DNA of 10,363 bases from positions 1 through 10,363 of the forward strand of contig JAITAQ010000084.1 in the NCBI GenBank assembly GCA_031283985.1, given 5' to 3'. The translations under genes were made by a program, and so were the position numbers. This document shows positions 1 to 7,308 of the stretch, piece after piece. The first letter of the stretch is position 1. Each line of letters opens with the position of its first letter. The notes beneath the pieces are model-generated. The model saw only the letters and a list, made by a program, of their open reading frames with translations, was not told where the DNA came from and searched no databases. The stretch is from Endomicrobium sp. GTDB lineage: Bacteria > Elusimicrobiota > Endomicrobiia > Endomicrobiales > Endomicrobiaceae.

Positions 1-486
1 GTAAGCGAAAAGATGAAAGTATTTACAGGCAAGGCAAGAGTATTTAATTCCGAAGATGACACAATGAAAGCGATACTTGATAGAAAGATTGTTCCCGGTG
101 ATGTTGTTATTATAAGATATGAGGGTCCTGCTGGTGGACCTGGTATGAGAGAGATGCTAAGCCCTACAAGCGCTTTGCAGGGAATGGGATTGGCTGATTC
201 CGTAGCTCTTCTTACTGACGGACGTTTTTCCGGAGGAACTAGAGGTCCATGTATAGGGCATATTTCTCCTGAAGCTGCCTCAGGTGGAGCAATAGCGGTT
301 ATTAATGAGGGTGATATTATAGAAATAAATATACCAGAAAGAACGTTGAATGTTGAATTAAGTGACGATGAAATAACAGCAAGACTTGCAAAAGTGGTTA
401 AACCTGAGCCGAAGATAAAAACAGGTTACATGTCTAGATATGCAAAATTAGTGCAGTCGGCAGATACAGGAGCAATTTTAAAATAA
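1..486 (+). CDS. ilvD: Dihydroxy-acid dehydratase, C-terminal part (5' end outside window)
   Basis: The enzyme dehydrates 2,3-dihydroxy-isovalerate and 2,3-dihydroxy-3-methylvalerate to the 2-keto acids, the last shared step of valine/leucine and isoleucine synthesis. The frame is open from base 1, so the ATG at 13 is internal; 161 codons are visible of a family length near 550-570. Seen directly: [18 protein letters not shown], then [15 protein letters not shown] followed by SPEAA, the hallmark IlvD C-terminal block. The serine in RFSGGTRG is the residue usually regarded as the catalytic base. The end [19 protein letters not shown] is the normal family terminus, so the 3' end is intact. The iron-sulfur cysteines lie upstream of the window. 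It is first of the ilvD-ilvB-ilvN-ilvC series, but 342 bases of decayed sequence separate it from ilvB. Confidence 0.97.
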   Translation, partial: VSEKMKVFTGKARVFNSEDDTMKAILDRKIVPGDVVIIRYEGPAGGPGMREMLSPTSALQGMGLADSVALLTDGRFSGGTRGPCIGHISPEAASGGAIAVINEGDIIEINIPERTLNVELSDDEITARLAKVVKPEPKIKTGYMSRYAKLVQSADTGAILK

Positions 487-826
487 TAAAAAAACTGATT
501 TTTATTTGGAGGTTATCCTGAAATTGGGAAGATTACTACAGCTAAAATGCTTATAGATAAACTTGAAAAGTCTGTTATGCTTGACGGATATTGGTGTTAG
601 TAGCAAGGTAAACATTGGGATTGTAGCCAGAATAATAAAGATACAGTTGTTGATAATATCATCTATGTTATTAATAATTTTTAAAGAATGGTAGTTTTGC
701 TCATGTTGTTTTTAGTTGGGTTTTGCATCTTCAAGAACCGCGACAAATTTAGCATCGTTAAAATTGCCGTCTAAATTAAATAAAGATGAAGTTTTAAACG
801 CTGTGCTTAATATAATAAGGAAATAA
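486..826 (+). pseudogene. Decayed P-loop nucleotide-kinase-like ATPase
   Basis: This fills the 342-base gap between ilvD and ilvB. At 508-597 one frame reads GGYPEIGKITTAKMLIDKL and continues to SVMLDGYWCW. That resembles small P-loop kinases whose N-terminus runs GGxPGxGKTTxxKxL, then LDGDWCW. Damage seen: the Walker A K-[ST] position is isoleucine; tandem stops lie at 598-603; a homopolymer shift near 679-684 moves the frame so that 681-740 reads LKNGSFAHVVFSWVLHLQE; then a stop at 750. A third frame, about 757-826, reads LPSKLNKDEVLNAVLNIIRK and a stop, which resembles a kinase C-terminus. I infer an internal deletion between these parts. The start may have been an ATG, now ATA at 486-488, touching the ilvD stop; from there the frame reads KKLIFI before a shift into the P-loop. 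The family call is from motif memory; substrate unknown. Confidence 0.6.
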
Positions 827-828
827 GT

Positions 829-2556
829 ATGGAAGAAAAGACCGGAGCACAGATTTTAATTGAGAGTTTGTTAAAAGAAAACGTTGAAATTGTTTTTGGA
901 CTTCCCGGCGGACAAGCTTTGCCAATATTTGACGCAATGCACGGTTCTAAACTTAATTTTATTTTGACAAGGCATGAGCAAGCTGCATCTCATATGGCAG
1001 ACGGTTATGCTCGTTCCACGGGACAGACTGGAGTGTGCATAGTCACCTCGGGACCCGGTGCTACAAATATCGTTACAGGGCTTGCTAGCGCATATATGGA
1101 TTCTGTTCCGATGGTTGCTATTTCAGGACAGGTAGCAACAAGCGTTATAGGGGAGGACTCTTTTCAAGAAGCTGATACTATAGGTATAACAAGACCAGTA
1201 ACAAAACATAACTTTTTAGTTAAAGATGTAAAAGATTTGGCAAAAACTATAAAAGAAGCGTTTTATATTGCAACTACTGGAAGACCAGGACCTGTTTTGG
1301 TTGATATTCCTATTGACGTTCAGCGAGGAGTTTATGAATTTGTTTATCCTGATAAAGTGGAAATACGTTCTTACAAGCCTAATTACAACGGACATACTGG
1401 GCAGATAAAGAAAGCTGCAGAAGTTATAAATAAGAGTAAGCATCCGGTTTTTTATATTGGCATGGGAGTGGTTGTTTCCAATGCTGAAGCCGAAATTTTA
1501 GAGTTGTCAAAAAAAGCGGATATTCCCGTAACCAACACTTTGCTTGCAATAGGAGCATATCCTTGCGATACCAATCTTAGTTTGGGCATGCTTGGCATGC
1601 ATGGAACTTATTGTGCCAATAAGTCTATGCAATTTGCAGACGTTATTATAGCTGTAGGCGCAAGATTTGATGGCAGATGCACTGGAAAAGTTTGTGATTT
1701 TGCAAGAAATGCAAAAATAATTCACGTTGATATAGACCCTACTGCAATATCAAAAATTGTTGATGTTGATATTCCTGTTGTGGGTGATGCAAAAACAGTT
1801 TTAAAAGAGATGATTGGTTTAGTTGATAAAAAAGATAGAAAAGATTGGATTAAAACAGTTGATTTATGGAAAGAAAAACATCCTTTGTCTTACGAGAGAA
1901 ATGACGATAAGCTTCACCCTCAATATGTTATAGAAAAAATTTCAGAGATTACCAAAGGTGAAGCCATTATAACTACAGAAGTAGGTCAGCATCAAATGTG
2001 GTCTGCCCAATATTATAAAGCCAAGCATTCACGTTTGTTTTTAAGTTCAGGCGGACTCGGAACTATGGGGTTTGGGTATCCTGCGGCTATCGGAGCAAAA
2101 CTTGGGAATCCGAATAAAGAAGTCATAGCAGTTGCCGGCGACGGCTCTTTTCAGATGAACATGCAAGAAATGGCTGTTGCGGTTTTAAATGAGGTTGATG
2201 TAAAAGTAGTCATATTGAGCAACCAGTATTTGGGCAATGTCCGACAGTGGCAAGAGATGTTTTACGGTAAGAGATACTCTCACAGTTGTCTTGCTAAACG
2301 GAAGGGATGTCCTAAATGGTGCAATACGCCAGATAGACATTCTTGTCCTGTGTACGTACCAGATTTTGTTAAATGGGCTGAAAGTTACGGCATTTTGGGT
2401 ATAAGGGTTGCTAAGAAAAAAGATGTTGAACTAGCTTTAAAAAAAATGCTTAAGACGAAAGGCTCTGTGGTTATTGACATGTTGGTTGAGATAGAAGAAA
2501 ATGTTTTCCCAATGGTTCCATCAGGAGCTTCCCTTGATGAAATGATAACTAGTTAG
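829..2556 (+). CDS. ilvB: Acetolactate synthase (AHAS) large, catalytic subunit
   Basis: ThDP-dependent condensation of pyruvate with pyruvate or 2-ketobutyrate, the committed step of branched-chain amino acid synthesis. The 575 residues match the family length. Order: N-terminal ThDP-Pyr domain with FGLPGGQALPIFDA and catalytic glutamate E50 in TRHEQAASHMADGYARSTG; central FAD-binding-type domain from about residue 190, with GARFDGRCTGK; C-terminal ThDP-PP domain with the metal/diphosphate motif GDGSFQMN (437-444) and NQYLGNVRQWQ (465-475). Two oddities: N470 replaces the usual Met of LGMV, and residues 487-506 carry a four-cysteine insertion (C487, C494, C498, C506) before PDFVKWAESYG. The ATG at 829 follows AAGGA (817-821) at a 7-base spacing. 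The regulatory subunit ilvN follows after 57 bases. Anabolic IlvB is favoured over catabolic AlsS by the adjacent ilvN and ilvC. Confidence 0.97.
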   Translation: MEEKTGAQILIESLLKENVEIVFGLPGGQALPIFDAMHGSKLNFILTRHEQAASHMADGYARSTGQTGVCIVTSGPGATNIVTGLASAYMDSVPMVAISGQVATSVIGEDSFQEADTIGITRPVTKHNFLVKDVKDLAKTIKEAFYIATTGRPGPVLVDIPIDVQRGVYEFVYPDKVEIRSYKPNYNGHTGQIKKAAEVINKSKHPVFYIGMGVVVSNAEAEILELSKKADIPVTNTLLAIGAYPCDTNLSLGMLGMHGTYCANKSMQFADVIIAVGARFDGRCTGKVCDFARNAKIIHVDIDPTAISKIVDVDIPVVGDAKTVLKEMIGLVDKKDRKDWIKTVDLWKEKHPLSYERNDDKLHPQYVIEKISEITKGEAIITTEVGQHQMWSAQYYKAKHSRLFLSSGGLGTMGFGYPAAIGAKLGNPNKEVIAVAGDGSFQMNMQEMAVAVLNEVDVKVVILSNQYLGNVRQWQEMFYGKRYSHSCLAKRKGCPKWCNTPDRHSCPVYVPDFVKWAESYGILGIRVAKKKDVELALKKMLKTKGSVVIDMLVEIEENVFPMVPSGASLDEMITS

Positions 2557-2603
2557 AATGAATGGGTAAGAAATATATGTCTCAAAGAAAAGATTTTGTA
2601 TAA

Positions 2604-2608
2604 TGGAG
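2604..2608 (+). promoter_or_regulatory. Shine-Dalgarno that decides the ilvN start
   Basis: TGGAG lies 5 bases before the ATG at 2614. It supports that ATG over the in-frame TTG at 2596, which lies upstream of this site and would add six residues without family support. Confidence 0.65.
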
Positions 2609-2613
2609 TCGTA

Positions 2614-3108
2614 ATGCGCCATACTGTTTCGGTTTTAGTAGAGAACAAATCTGGCGTTTTGGCAAGAATTTCAGCTCTTTTTGCTGCGCGTGGTTTTAAT
2701 ATAGCTTCACTTTCTGTAAGCGAGACAGAAGATACTGCGGTTTCAAGAATGACCATTATCGTAAAAGGAAATGAATCAATTTTGGAACAGGTGATAAAAC
2801 AATTAAATAAACTTGTTGATATTATAAAAGTCAACGACTTCAATGGTGTCGGGTACATAGAAAGAGAGCTTGCTCTTATAAAAATAAATGCTGTAAATAA
2901 GACTTTGCGCGATGAAATTATCAGGATTGCCGGTGTTTTCAGAGCTAAAATAATAGACATATCACAAGATTCAATAATAGTTGAAATAAGCGGCGATGAA
3001 AGTAAACTGAGCGCTTTTATGAAAGCTGTTTTGCCTTATGGCGTTAAGGAAACTTGCAAAACTGGAGTTTCAGTTTTATATCGTGGTAACTCTGGCAGAG
3101 GTAAATAA
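2614..3108 (+). CDS. ilvN: Acetolactate synthase small, regulatory subunit
   Basis: It binds the IlvB catalytic subunit, raises its activity and confers valine feedback inhibition. From ATG 2614 it has 164 residues, the usual size for the IlvH/IlvN group. An N-terminal ACT domain spans about 4-76, beginning [20 protein letters not shown], the canonical family start. N11, G14 and N29, which correspond to valine-site residues known from E. coli IlvH mutants, are all present, so feedback sensitivity is likely; this is inference. A second ACT-like ALS_ss_C domain spans about 84-157, opening with ERELALIKI and ending near [10 protein letters not shown]. It lies 57 bases after ilvB and 23 bases before ilvC, consistent with one transcript. 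A frame starting at TTG 2596 is also open but is less likely. Confidence 0.96.
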   Translation: MRHTVSVLVENKSGVLARISALFAARGFNIASLSVSETEDTAVSRMTIIVKGNESILEQVIKQLNKLVDIIKVNDFNGVGYIERELALIKINAVNKTLRDEIIRIAGVFRAKIIDISQDSIIVEISGDESKLSAFMKAVLPYGVKETCKTGVSVLYRGNSGRGK

Positions 3109-3131
3109 GAAACGAAGTTAAGGAGAAAGAG

Positions 3132-4130
3132 ATGAGAGAAGCAAAAATGTATTATGACAATGATGCAGATTTAAGTTTGTTAAAAGGGAAAACAATAGCT
3201 ATTTTAGGATATGGAAGTCAAGGACATGCACATGCACTTAACCTTAGAGACTCTGGGGTAAACATTGTTGTTGCTCAAAGAGAAGGCGGAGCTAATTATA
3301 AAAAAGCTATAGAAGATGGTTGGAACCCTTTAAATATATCAGAAGCTGTTAAACAGTCTGATTGGATTCACATTCTTTTGCCTGACGAAGTTCAGAAAAA
3401 GGCTTGGGAAGAGGATATAAAGCCCAATATTAAGAAAGGAGCAGTTCTGAGTTTTTCACATGGATTCAATATACGTTATCAACAGATAATCCCTACTGAT
3501 GATCTGGATGTAATAATGGTAGCTCCTAAGGGTCCTGGTAATCTTGTAAGAAGACAATATGAAGAGGGCAAAGGCGTTCCTTGCTTGATAGCTGTTGAAC
3601 AGAATACAAGCGGAAAAGCAAAGGAATTGGCTCTTGCTTACGCTAAAGGTATAGGTGGAACAAGAGGTGGAGTTCTTAAAACGACTTTTAAGGAAGAGAC
3701 TGAGACGGATTTGTTTGGTGAGCAGGTAGTTCTTTGCGGTGGAGTAGTTGAGTTGATAAATTCAGGGTTTGAAACACTTGTATCTGCAGGGTATCAGCCT
3801 GAAATTGCATATTTTGAATGTTGCCACGAAATGAAGCTTATAGTTGATTTGATTTTTGAAGGAGGATTCAGCAAGATGAACTATTCAATTTCCGATACAG
3901 CTGAATATGGCGAATACGTAACTGGAAAGAGAGTGATAGCTGGTGAAACCAAAGCTGAAATGAAGAGAGTGTTATCAGATATTCAATCTGGAAAGTTTGC
4001 AAATGATTGGCTTAAAGAAAATAAAGACGGCAGATTATTTTTTAATAAAGAAAGAAAGGAAGTAAATGAAAGTCTTATAGAGAAAGTAGGTGCAAGACTT
4101 CGTTCGCGGATGACTTGGATGAAAAAGTAA
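3132..4130 (+). CDS. ilvC: Ketol-acid reductoisomerase, class I (short form)
   Basis: Converts 2-acetolactate and 2-aceto-2-hydroxybutyrate to the dihydroxy acids by Mg-dependent alkyl shift and NAD(P)H reduction. The 332 residues fit the short class I form. The Rossmann motif is [17 protein letters not shown] (26-42). Catalytic and metal residues, placed by matching motifs, are H110 (SFSHGFNI), K133 (APKGPGN), D193 and E197 ([14 protein letters not shown]), E229 and E233 (FECCHEMK) and S254 (SISDTAEYG). The cofactor-specificity loop reads [14 protein letters not shown] (46-59): R50 is present but the usual phosphate-binding serine is not seen, so NADPH versus NADH use is uncertain. The ATG at 3132 follows AAGGAG (3120-3125) at 6 bases, the strongest SD in this block. 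The product feeds IlvD, encoded at the left edge. Confidence 0.97.
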   Translation: MREAKMYYDNDADLSLLKGKTIAILGYGSQGHAHALNLRDSGVNIVVAQREGGANYKKAIEDGWNPLNISEAVKQSDWIHILLPDEVQKKAWEEDIKPNIKKGAVLSFSHGFNIRYQQIIPTDDLDVIMVAPKGPGNLVRRQYEEGKGVPCLIAVEQNTSGKAKELALAYAKGIGGTRGGVLKTTFKEETETDLFGEQVVLCGGVVELINSGFETLVSAGYQPEIAYFECCHEMKLIVDLIFEGGFSKMNYSISDTAEYGEYVTGKRVIAGETKAEMKRVLSDIQSGKFANDWLKENKDGRLFFNKERKEVNESLIEKVGARLRSRMTWMKK

Positions 4131-4155
4131 TGAGTTTTTTGGAATTTGAACTAGG

Positions 4156-4176
4156 GGAGGGGGGGGAAATCTCTTG
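4156..4176 (+). promoter_or_regulatory. Ribosome binding site with G8 run before a TTG start
   Basis: GGAGG at 4156-4160 runs into eight consecutive G (4159-4166). The TTG start at 4174 lies 13 bases from GGAGG but 7 from the end of the G run. Slippage in the run would change SD-to-start spacing without touching the reading frame. No ATG or GTG lies upstream in frame before the stop at 4147. Confidence 0.5.
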
Positions 4177-4896
4177 GCAAAGAAGTTTTTAAAAGTTTTC
4201 ATAGTTTTAGCCGCGATAGGTTTTGCGTTTTATTTTGCTTTTAATATGATAATGATTTCTTTAGTTCACAATAAAAAAGAGATATCAACGCCAAACATTG
4301 TTGAAAAAAATCTTTACAATGCTATTGAAGAGGTTTCCAAATATGGTTTTGGTTTAAAGATGAATGGCGAAGAAACGAATCAAAATGTTCCTGCAGGAAC
4401 AATTTTAAGACAAAATCCTCCAGCGGGAATGTATGTTAGAGAAGGCAAAGTAATAAATGTTACAATAAGCCGTGGCGGAGAGATTATTTATGCTCCAAAC
4501 CTAGTCGGGCAAAGCATCCGTTCTGCTGATATTTCTTTAAGAACGTCAACATTGGTTATGGGCGAGGTTACAAAGAGATATTCTGTAGTTACCGATAAAG
4601 ACACTATTGTCGCTCAAGACATTGCTGCCGGAACTAAAATTGACAAAGATTCTGTAGTAAATCTTATTGTTTCCGATGGGCAGCCGCCGGAAGGAATGAT
4701 TCTTATGCCTAATTTTATTAACAAAAATCTTCAAGAAGCTACTGAATGGTCGTTGCAAACGGGCATAGTTTTAAATATAACAAAAAAAGAATCCGATGAG
4801 ATTGATTCCGGTATTATTATAAGACAATACCCTGAGACTGATAGAGACATAACAGATTTGAAGAGCGTAAATGTAACGGTTGCAGAAAGATCTTAA
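4174..4896 (+). CDS. Membrane-anchored protein with three PASTA domains
   Basis: A 240-residue protein starting at TTG; the next in-frame Met is residue 25, inside the membrane segment, so the TTG is needed to keep the anchor. Residues 1-4 are basic (MAKK) and about 5-30 form one hydrophobic segment, predicting a cytoplasmic N-terminus and an exported C-terminal part. Three PASTA repeats follow at about 37-100, 104-168 and 175-238. Each has the pattern P-N-(hydrophobic)-xxA--(helix)--IxxQxPxxGxxI--VxVxVS; examples are ILRQNPPAGMYV, IVAQDIAAGTKI and IIIRQYPETDRDI. PASTA domains of Ser/Thr kinases and penicillin-binding proteins bind muropeptides or peptidoglycan. No kinase or transpeptidase domain is present here, so catalysis is not expected. 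It lies 13 bases before rpe and two genes before an amidase, so a cell-wall role is likely; the exact role is unknown. Confidence 0.85.
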   Translation: MAKKFLKVFIVLAAIGFAFYFAFNMIMISLVHNKKEISTPNIVEKNLYNAIEEVSKYGFGLKMNGEETNQNVPAGTILRQNPPAGMYVREGKVINVTISRGGEIIYAPNLVGQSIRSADISLRTSTLVMGEVTKRYSVVTDKDTIVAQDIAAGTKIDKDSVVNLIVSDGQPPEGMILMPNFINKNLQEATEWSLQTGIVLNITKKESDEIDSGIIIRQYPETDRDITDLKSVNVTVAERS

Positions 4897-4909
4897 GTGG
4901 GAAAAATAA

Positions 4910-5560
4910 ATGAAAAAAATTATTATAGCGCCGTCTATTTTGTCTGCAGATTTCTCAAATTTAGCCCGCGATGTTAAAATGTTAGAACAAATTGGTGCTG
5001 ACTGGGTTCATATAGATGTTATGGATGGGCATTTTGTTCCAAATATAACAATGGGTTCTGGAGTTGTAAAATCATTAAGGAAAATTACAAAGTTGTTTTT
5101 TGACGCTCATCTCATGATTACAAATCCAGAAAAATATTGGAGAGATTTCAAAAAAGCTGGAGCTGACTTGATTGTGTTTCATCAAGAAATTTTTGCTGAT
5201 AAAAAGAAGCTTGCAAAAGAAATAAAAGATTCAGGTGTAAAAGCTGGCGTAGCAATAAAACCAAAAACTTCCGTTAAAGAAATAGAAGGCTTGTTGCCGT
5301 ACGTTGATTTGGTTTTGGTTATGGCTGTTGAACCCGGGTTTGGGAGGCAGTCTTTTATGGAAGATATGGTTCCAAAAATTAAGCGTCTAAGAAAAGTTAT
5401 TGATGCGAAGAAATATAATTGTCTTGTAGAAATTGACGGAGGAATAAATTTCAAAACAAGTAAAATTTGTTTTAAAGCTGGTGCAGATGTACTAGTAAGC
5501 GGCAGCTATATATTTTCCGCTAAAGATTCTACAGAGGCTATAAAATCGCTTTCTATATGA
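4910..5560 (+). CDS. rpe: Ribulose-phosphate 3-epimerase
   Basis: Interconverts ribulose 5-phosphate and xylulose 5-phosphate in the pentose phosphate pathway; a cytosolic TIM-barrel enzyme. The 216 residues match the family. It begins IIAPSILSADFSNL with S9 near the phosphate site. HIDVMDGHFVPNITMG supplies H34 and D36; DAHLMI supplies H67; EIDGGIN supplies D176. These are the expected metal ligands, with D36 and D176 as the acid-base pair. The usual MTVNPGFGGQ appears as MAVEPGFGRQ (138-147), a mild variation. GADVLVSGSYIF near the end is the phosphate-binding strand. The SD is weak (TGGGA, 4898-4902, spacing 7). The stop overlaps the next gene's ATG by 4 bases (ATGA), which suggests translational coupling. 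Confidence 0.96.
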   Translation: MKKIIIAPSILSADFSNLARDVKMLEQIGADWVHIDVMDGHFVPNITMGSGVVKSLRKITKLFFDAHLMITNPEKYWRDFKKAGADLIVFHQEIFADKKKLAKEIKDSGVKAGVAIKPKTSVKEIEGLLPYVDLVLVMAVEPGFGRQSFMEDMVPKIKRLRKVIDAKKYNCLVEIDGGINFKTSKICFKAGADVLVSGSYIFSAKDSTEAIKSLSI

Positions 5561-7308
5561 AAAAAATTATATCTTTATTTTTTTCTGCGGTTATTTTGTT
5601 AGTTTTAGTATTTTTTTATGCTTCTGCTGATAATTCTCTTTCATCACAGAATGTAAATGTCGTTCTTGACGGTAGTCTTTTTAGCGGAATAAATGTTTAT
5701 AAAATTTCAGATAACACTTATTATTTTTCTGTTAAAGAACTTGCCAAATTATATAATGCTGTTCTTGACTGGAAATCGGTAAGTTCAAAAGTAGCAATGC
5801 GTTTAAACAACAGAAAAATAGATATAAAAGCTAACAGTTCTGGAATAGTGTTTGGTAGGAAGCTTAAAAAAATGTCTTTACCATCAAGGTTGATAAAGAA
5901 TGATATATATGTTTCACCTGAATTTGTTACTTCAAAAGAATTTTCTGAAATTGCCGATGCGGAAACATCATGGAATGCTTCATCTTTAGTTTTGACAGTA
6001 ACTCACCACGCAAATATTTCTGCAGTAAGATATTTTACAAAATTGGAAAGCACTAAGATACGCGTGCAACTTGACCAATCTCTTCAATATAGGATTTCAA
6101 AGAAAGCTGATGCAATAATTTTGACAATCTTGAGAGGGAAAGTTCAAAACAGTTCTATAAATGTAAATAATGGCATTATTAAAAATATTCAATATGCAAC
6201 AGTAGGCTGTTCGGCTATTGTTACAATAAACCTTGATCAAGTTCCAAAAAATATAAAGACTACAAGTTCTTCAAATCCTGCCGAAATAGTTGTGGAAATT
6301 GAACATCCAAGAAAAATTCCAGTGATTATTTCTAAAGATGGTGGCGTTTCTGAGGTTAAAGAAGTGGATTCCACGTTCGATGAAAATTTAAATGCTTTAG
6401 ATTTAACTTCTCCAGAAAAGTTTGGACATTCTCAGATAAGCGAATTTGATTATCTAAGAGAAAATGATGAGGAAAATAAAGATTTGAAAGGAGCGCTTGT
6501 TACAACGTTTGAAAGCGGAAATATAATTGACGACAGTTTTATAATAGCTGATGATACAGACACTACTTCGGGAGTCATTCCTAAAAAAGAAACTAAAAAG
6601 AAAAAGTTTGAGCGGAAAAAAATTATAGTTGTTGATGCGGGACATGGTGGAAAAGATTCTGGAGCCGTTGGAGCAAATGGAACTAAAGAGAAAGACTTAA
6701 ATCTGGATATAGCTTACGAGCTAAAATCAATTTTTGACAAAGACGATGATTTTAAAGTTTTTTTAACAAGAAAAGATGATACGTTTATTCCTCTTGCCGA
6801 AAGGTCAAATATTGCCAATGAGAATAATGCAGATTTGTTTATATCTATACACTGTAATGCAAATCTTGATAAAAATGCCAGCGGTTTTGAGATTTATTAC
6901 TTATCTGAGAAAGCAACTGACTCTGAAGCAGCGGCGACTGCAGTTCTTGAGAATTCAGTTTTAGAATTAGAAGAGAAGCCAAGTAAAAAGCGTGAGCGTC
7001 TTCAAGAGATACTATGGTCTATGAAAATGACCACATTTATGAACGAGTCTTCAGAATTAAGTGCGTTTATATCTTCTCAGGCAGGCGGAAGGCTAAATAT
7101 ACCTAACAGAGGTGTTAAGCAAGCAAGTCTTTGCGTACTAAGAGGCATGCAAATGCCGTCGGTTCTTGTTGAAAGCGCTTTTTTAAGCAATTATAGCGAA
7201 GAAGCTAAACTTTGTGCTAAAAATTTTCGACTGTCTGTAGCTGATTCTATATATGAGGGTGTTATAAGATACTATGCAAAAAAAGAAAGAGATAAAAATC
7301 TTAAGTAA
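5557..7308 (+). CDS. Exported N-acetylmuramoyl-L-alanine amidase (Amidase_3) with N-terminal accessory domains
   Basis: Zinc amidase cutting the bond between N-acetylmuramic acid and L-alanine of the stem peptide. Of 583 residues, 1-24 form a signal peptide (KK then a long hydrophobic core, probable cleavage after YASA). About 32-148 resembles the copper-amine-oxidase N-terminal-like domain common in wall hydrolases (VVLDG, YYFSVKELAKLYNAV, DIYVSPEF). About 150-252 looks like an AMIN domain, a peptidoglycan/septum-targeting fold. About 255-353 is an acidic, then lysine-rich linker. The catalytic domain is 354-575 with zinc ligands H363 (DAGHGGKDSGA), E378 (GTKEKDLNL) and H432 (SIHCNA), plus catalytic E539 (VLVESAFLSN). 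All are intact, so it should be active. This architecture is that of AmiC/AmiB-type division amidases. It overlaps rpe by 4 bases and murI by 35. No gene symbol is given because the orthology is uncertain. Confidence 0.92.
   Translation: MKKIISLFFSAVILLVLVFFYASADNSLSSQNVNVVLDGSLFSGINVYKISDNTYYFSVKELAKLYNAVLDWKSVSSKVAMRLNNRKIDIKANSSGIVFGRKLKKMSLPSRLIKNDIYVSPEFVTSKEFSEIADAETSWNASSLVLTVTHHANISAVRYFTKLESTKIRVQLDQSLQYRISKKADAIILTILRGKVQNSSINVNNGIIKNIQYATVGCSAIVTINLDQVPKNIKTTSSSNPAEIVVEIEHPRKIPVIISKDGGVSEVKEVDSTFDENLNALDLTSPEKFGHSQISEFDYLRENDEENKDLKGALVTTFESGNIIDDSFIIADDTDTTSGVIPKKETKKKKFERKKIIVVDAGHGGKDSGAVGANGTKEKDLNLDIAYELKSIFDKDDDFKVFLTRKDDTFIPLAERSNIANENNADLFISIHCNANLDKNASGFEIYYLSEKATDSEAAATAVLENSVLELEEKPSKKRERLQEILWSMKMTTFMNESSELSAFISSQAGGRLNIPNRGVKQASLCVLRGMQMPSVLVESAFLSNYSEEAKLCAKNFRLSVADSIYEGVIRYYAKKERDKNLK

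Noticed and set aside
811..816. TATAAT as an ilvB promoter
   Set aside because: It would put the transcript start within a few bases of the ATG, leaving out the ribosome binding site, and no -35 is visible.
487..828. T-box, leader peptide or attenuator controlling ilvB
   Set aside because: No run of Leu/Ile/Val codons, no terminator with a T-run and no T-box core; the sequence is better explained as a decayed kinase gene.
2553..2960. 135-codon - strand frame opposite ilvN
   Set aside because: Shadow of a secure gene; no motif, and the protein is composition-driven.
6776..6964. 62-codon + strand frame inside the amidase gene
   Set aside because: Out-of-frame overlap with the catalytic domain; no start signal or motif.
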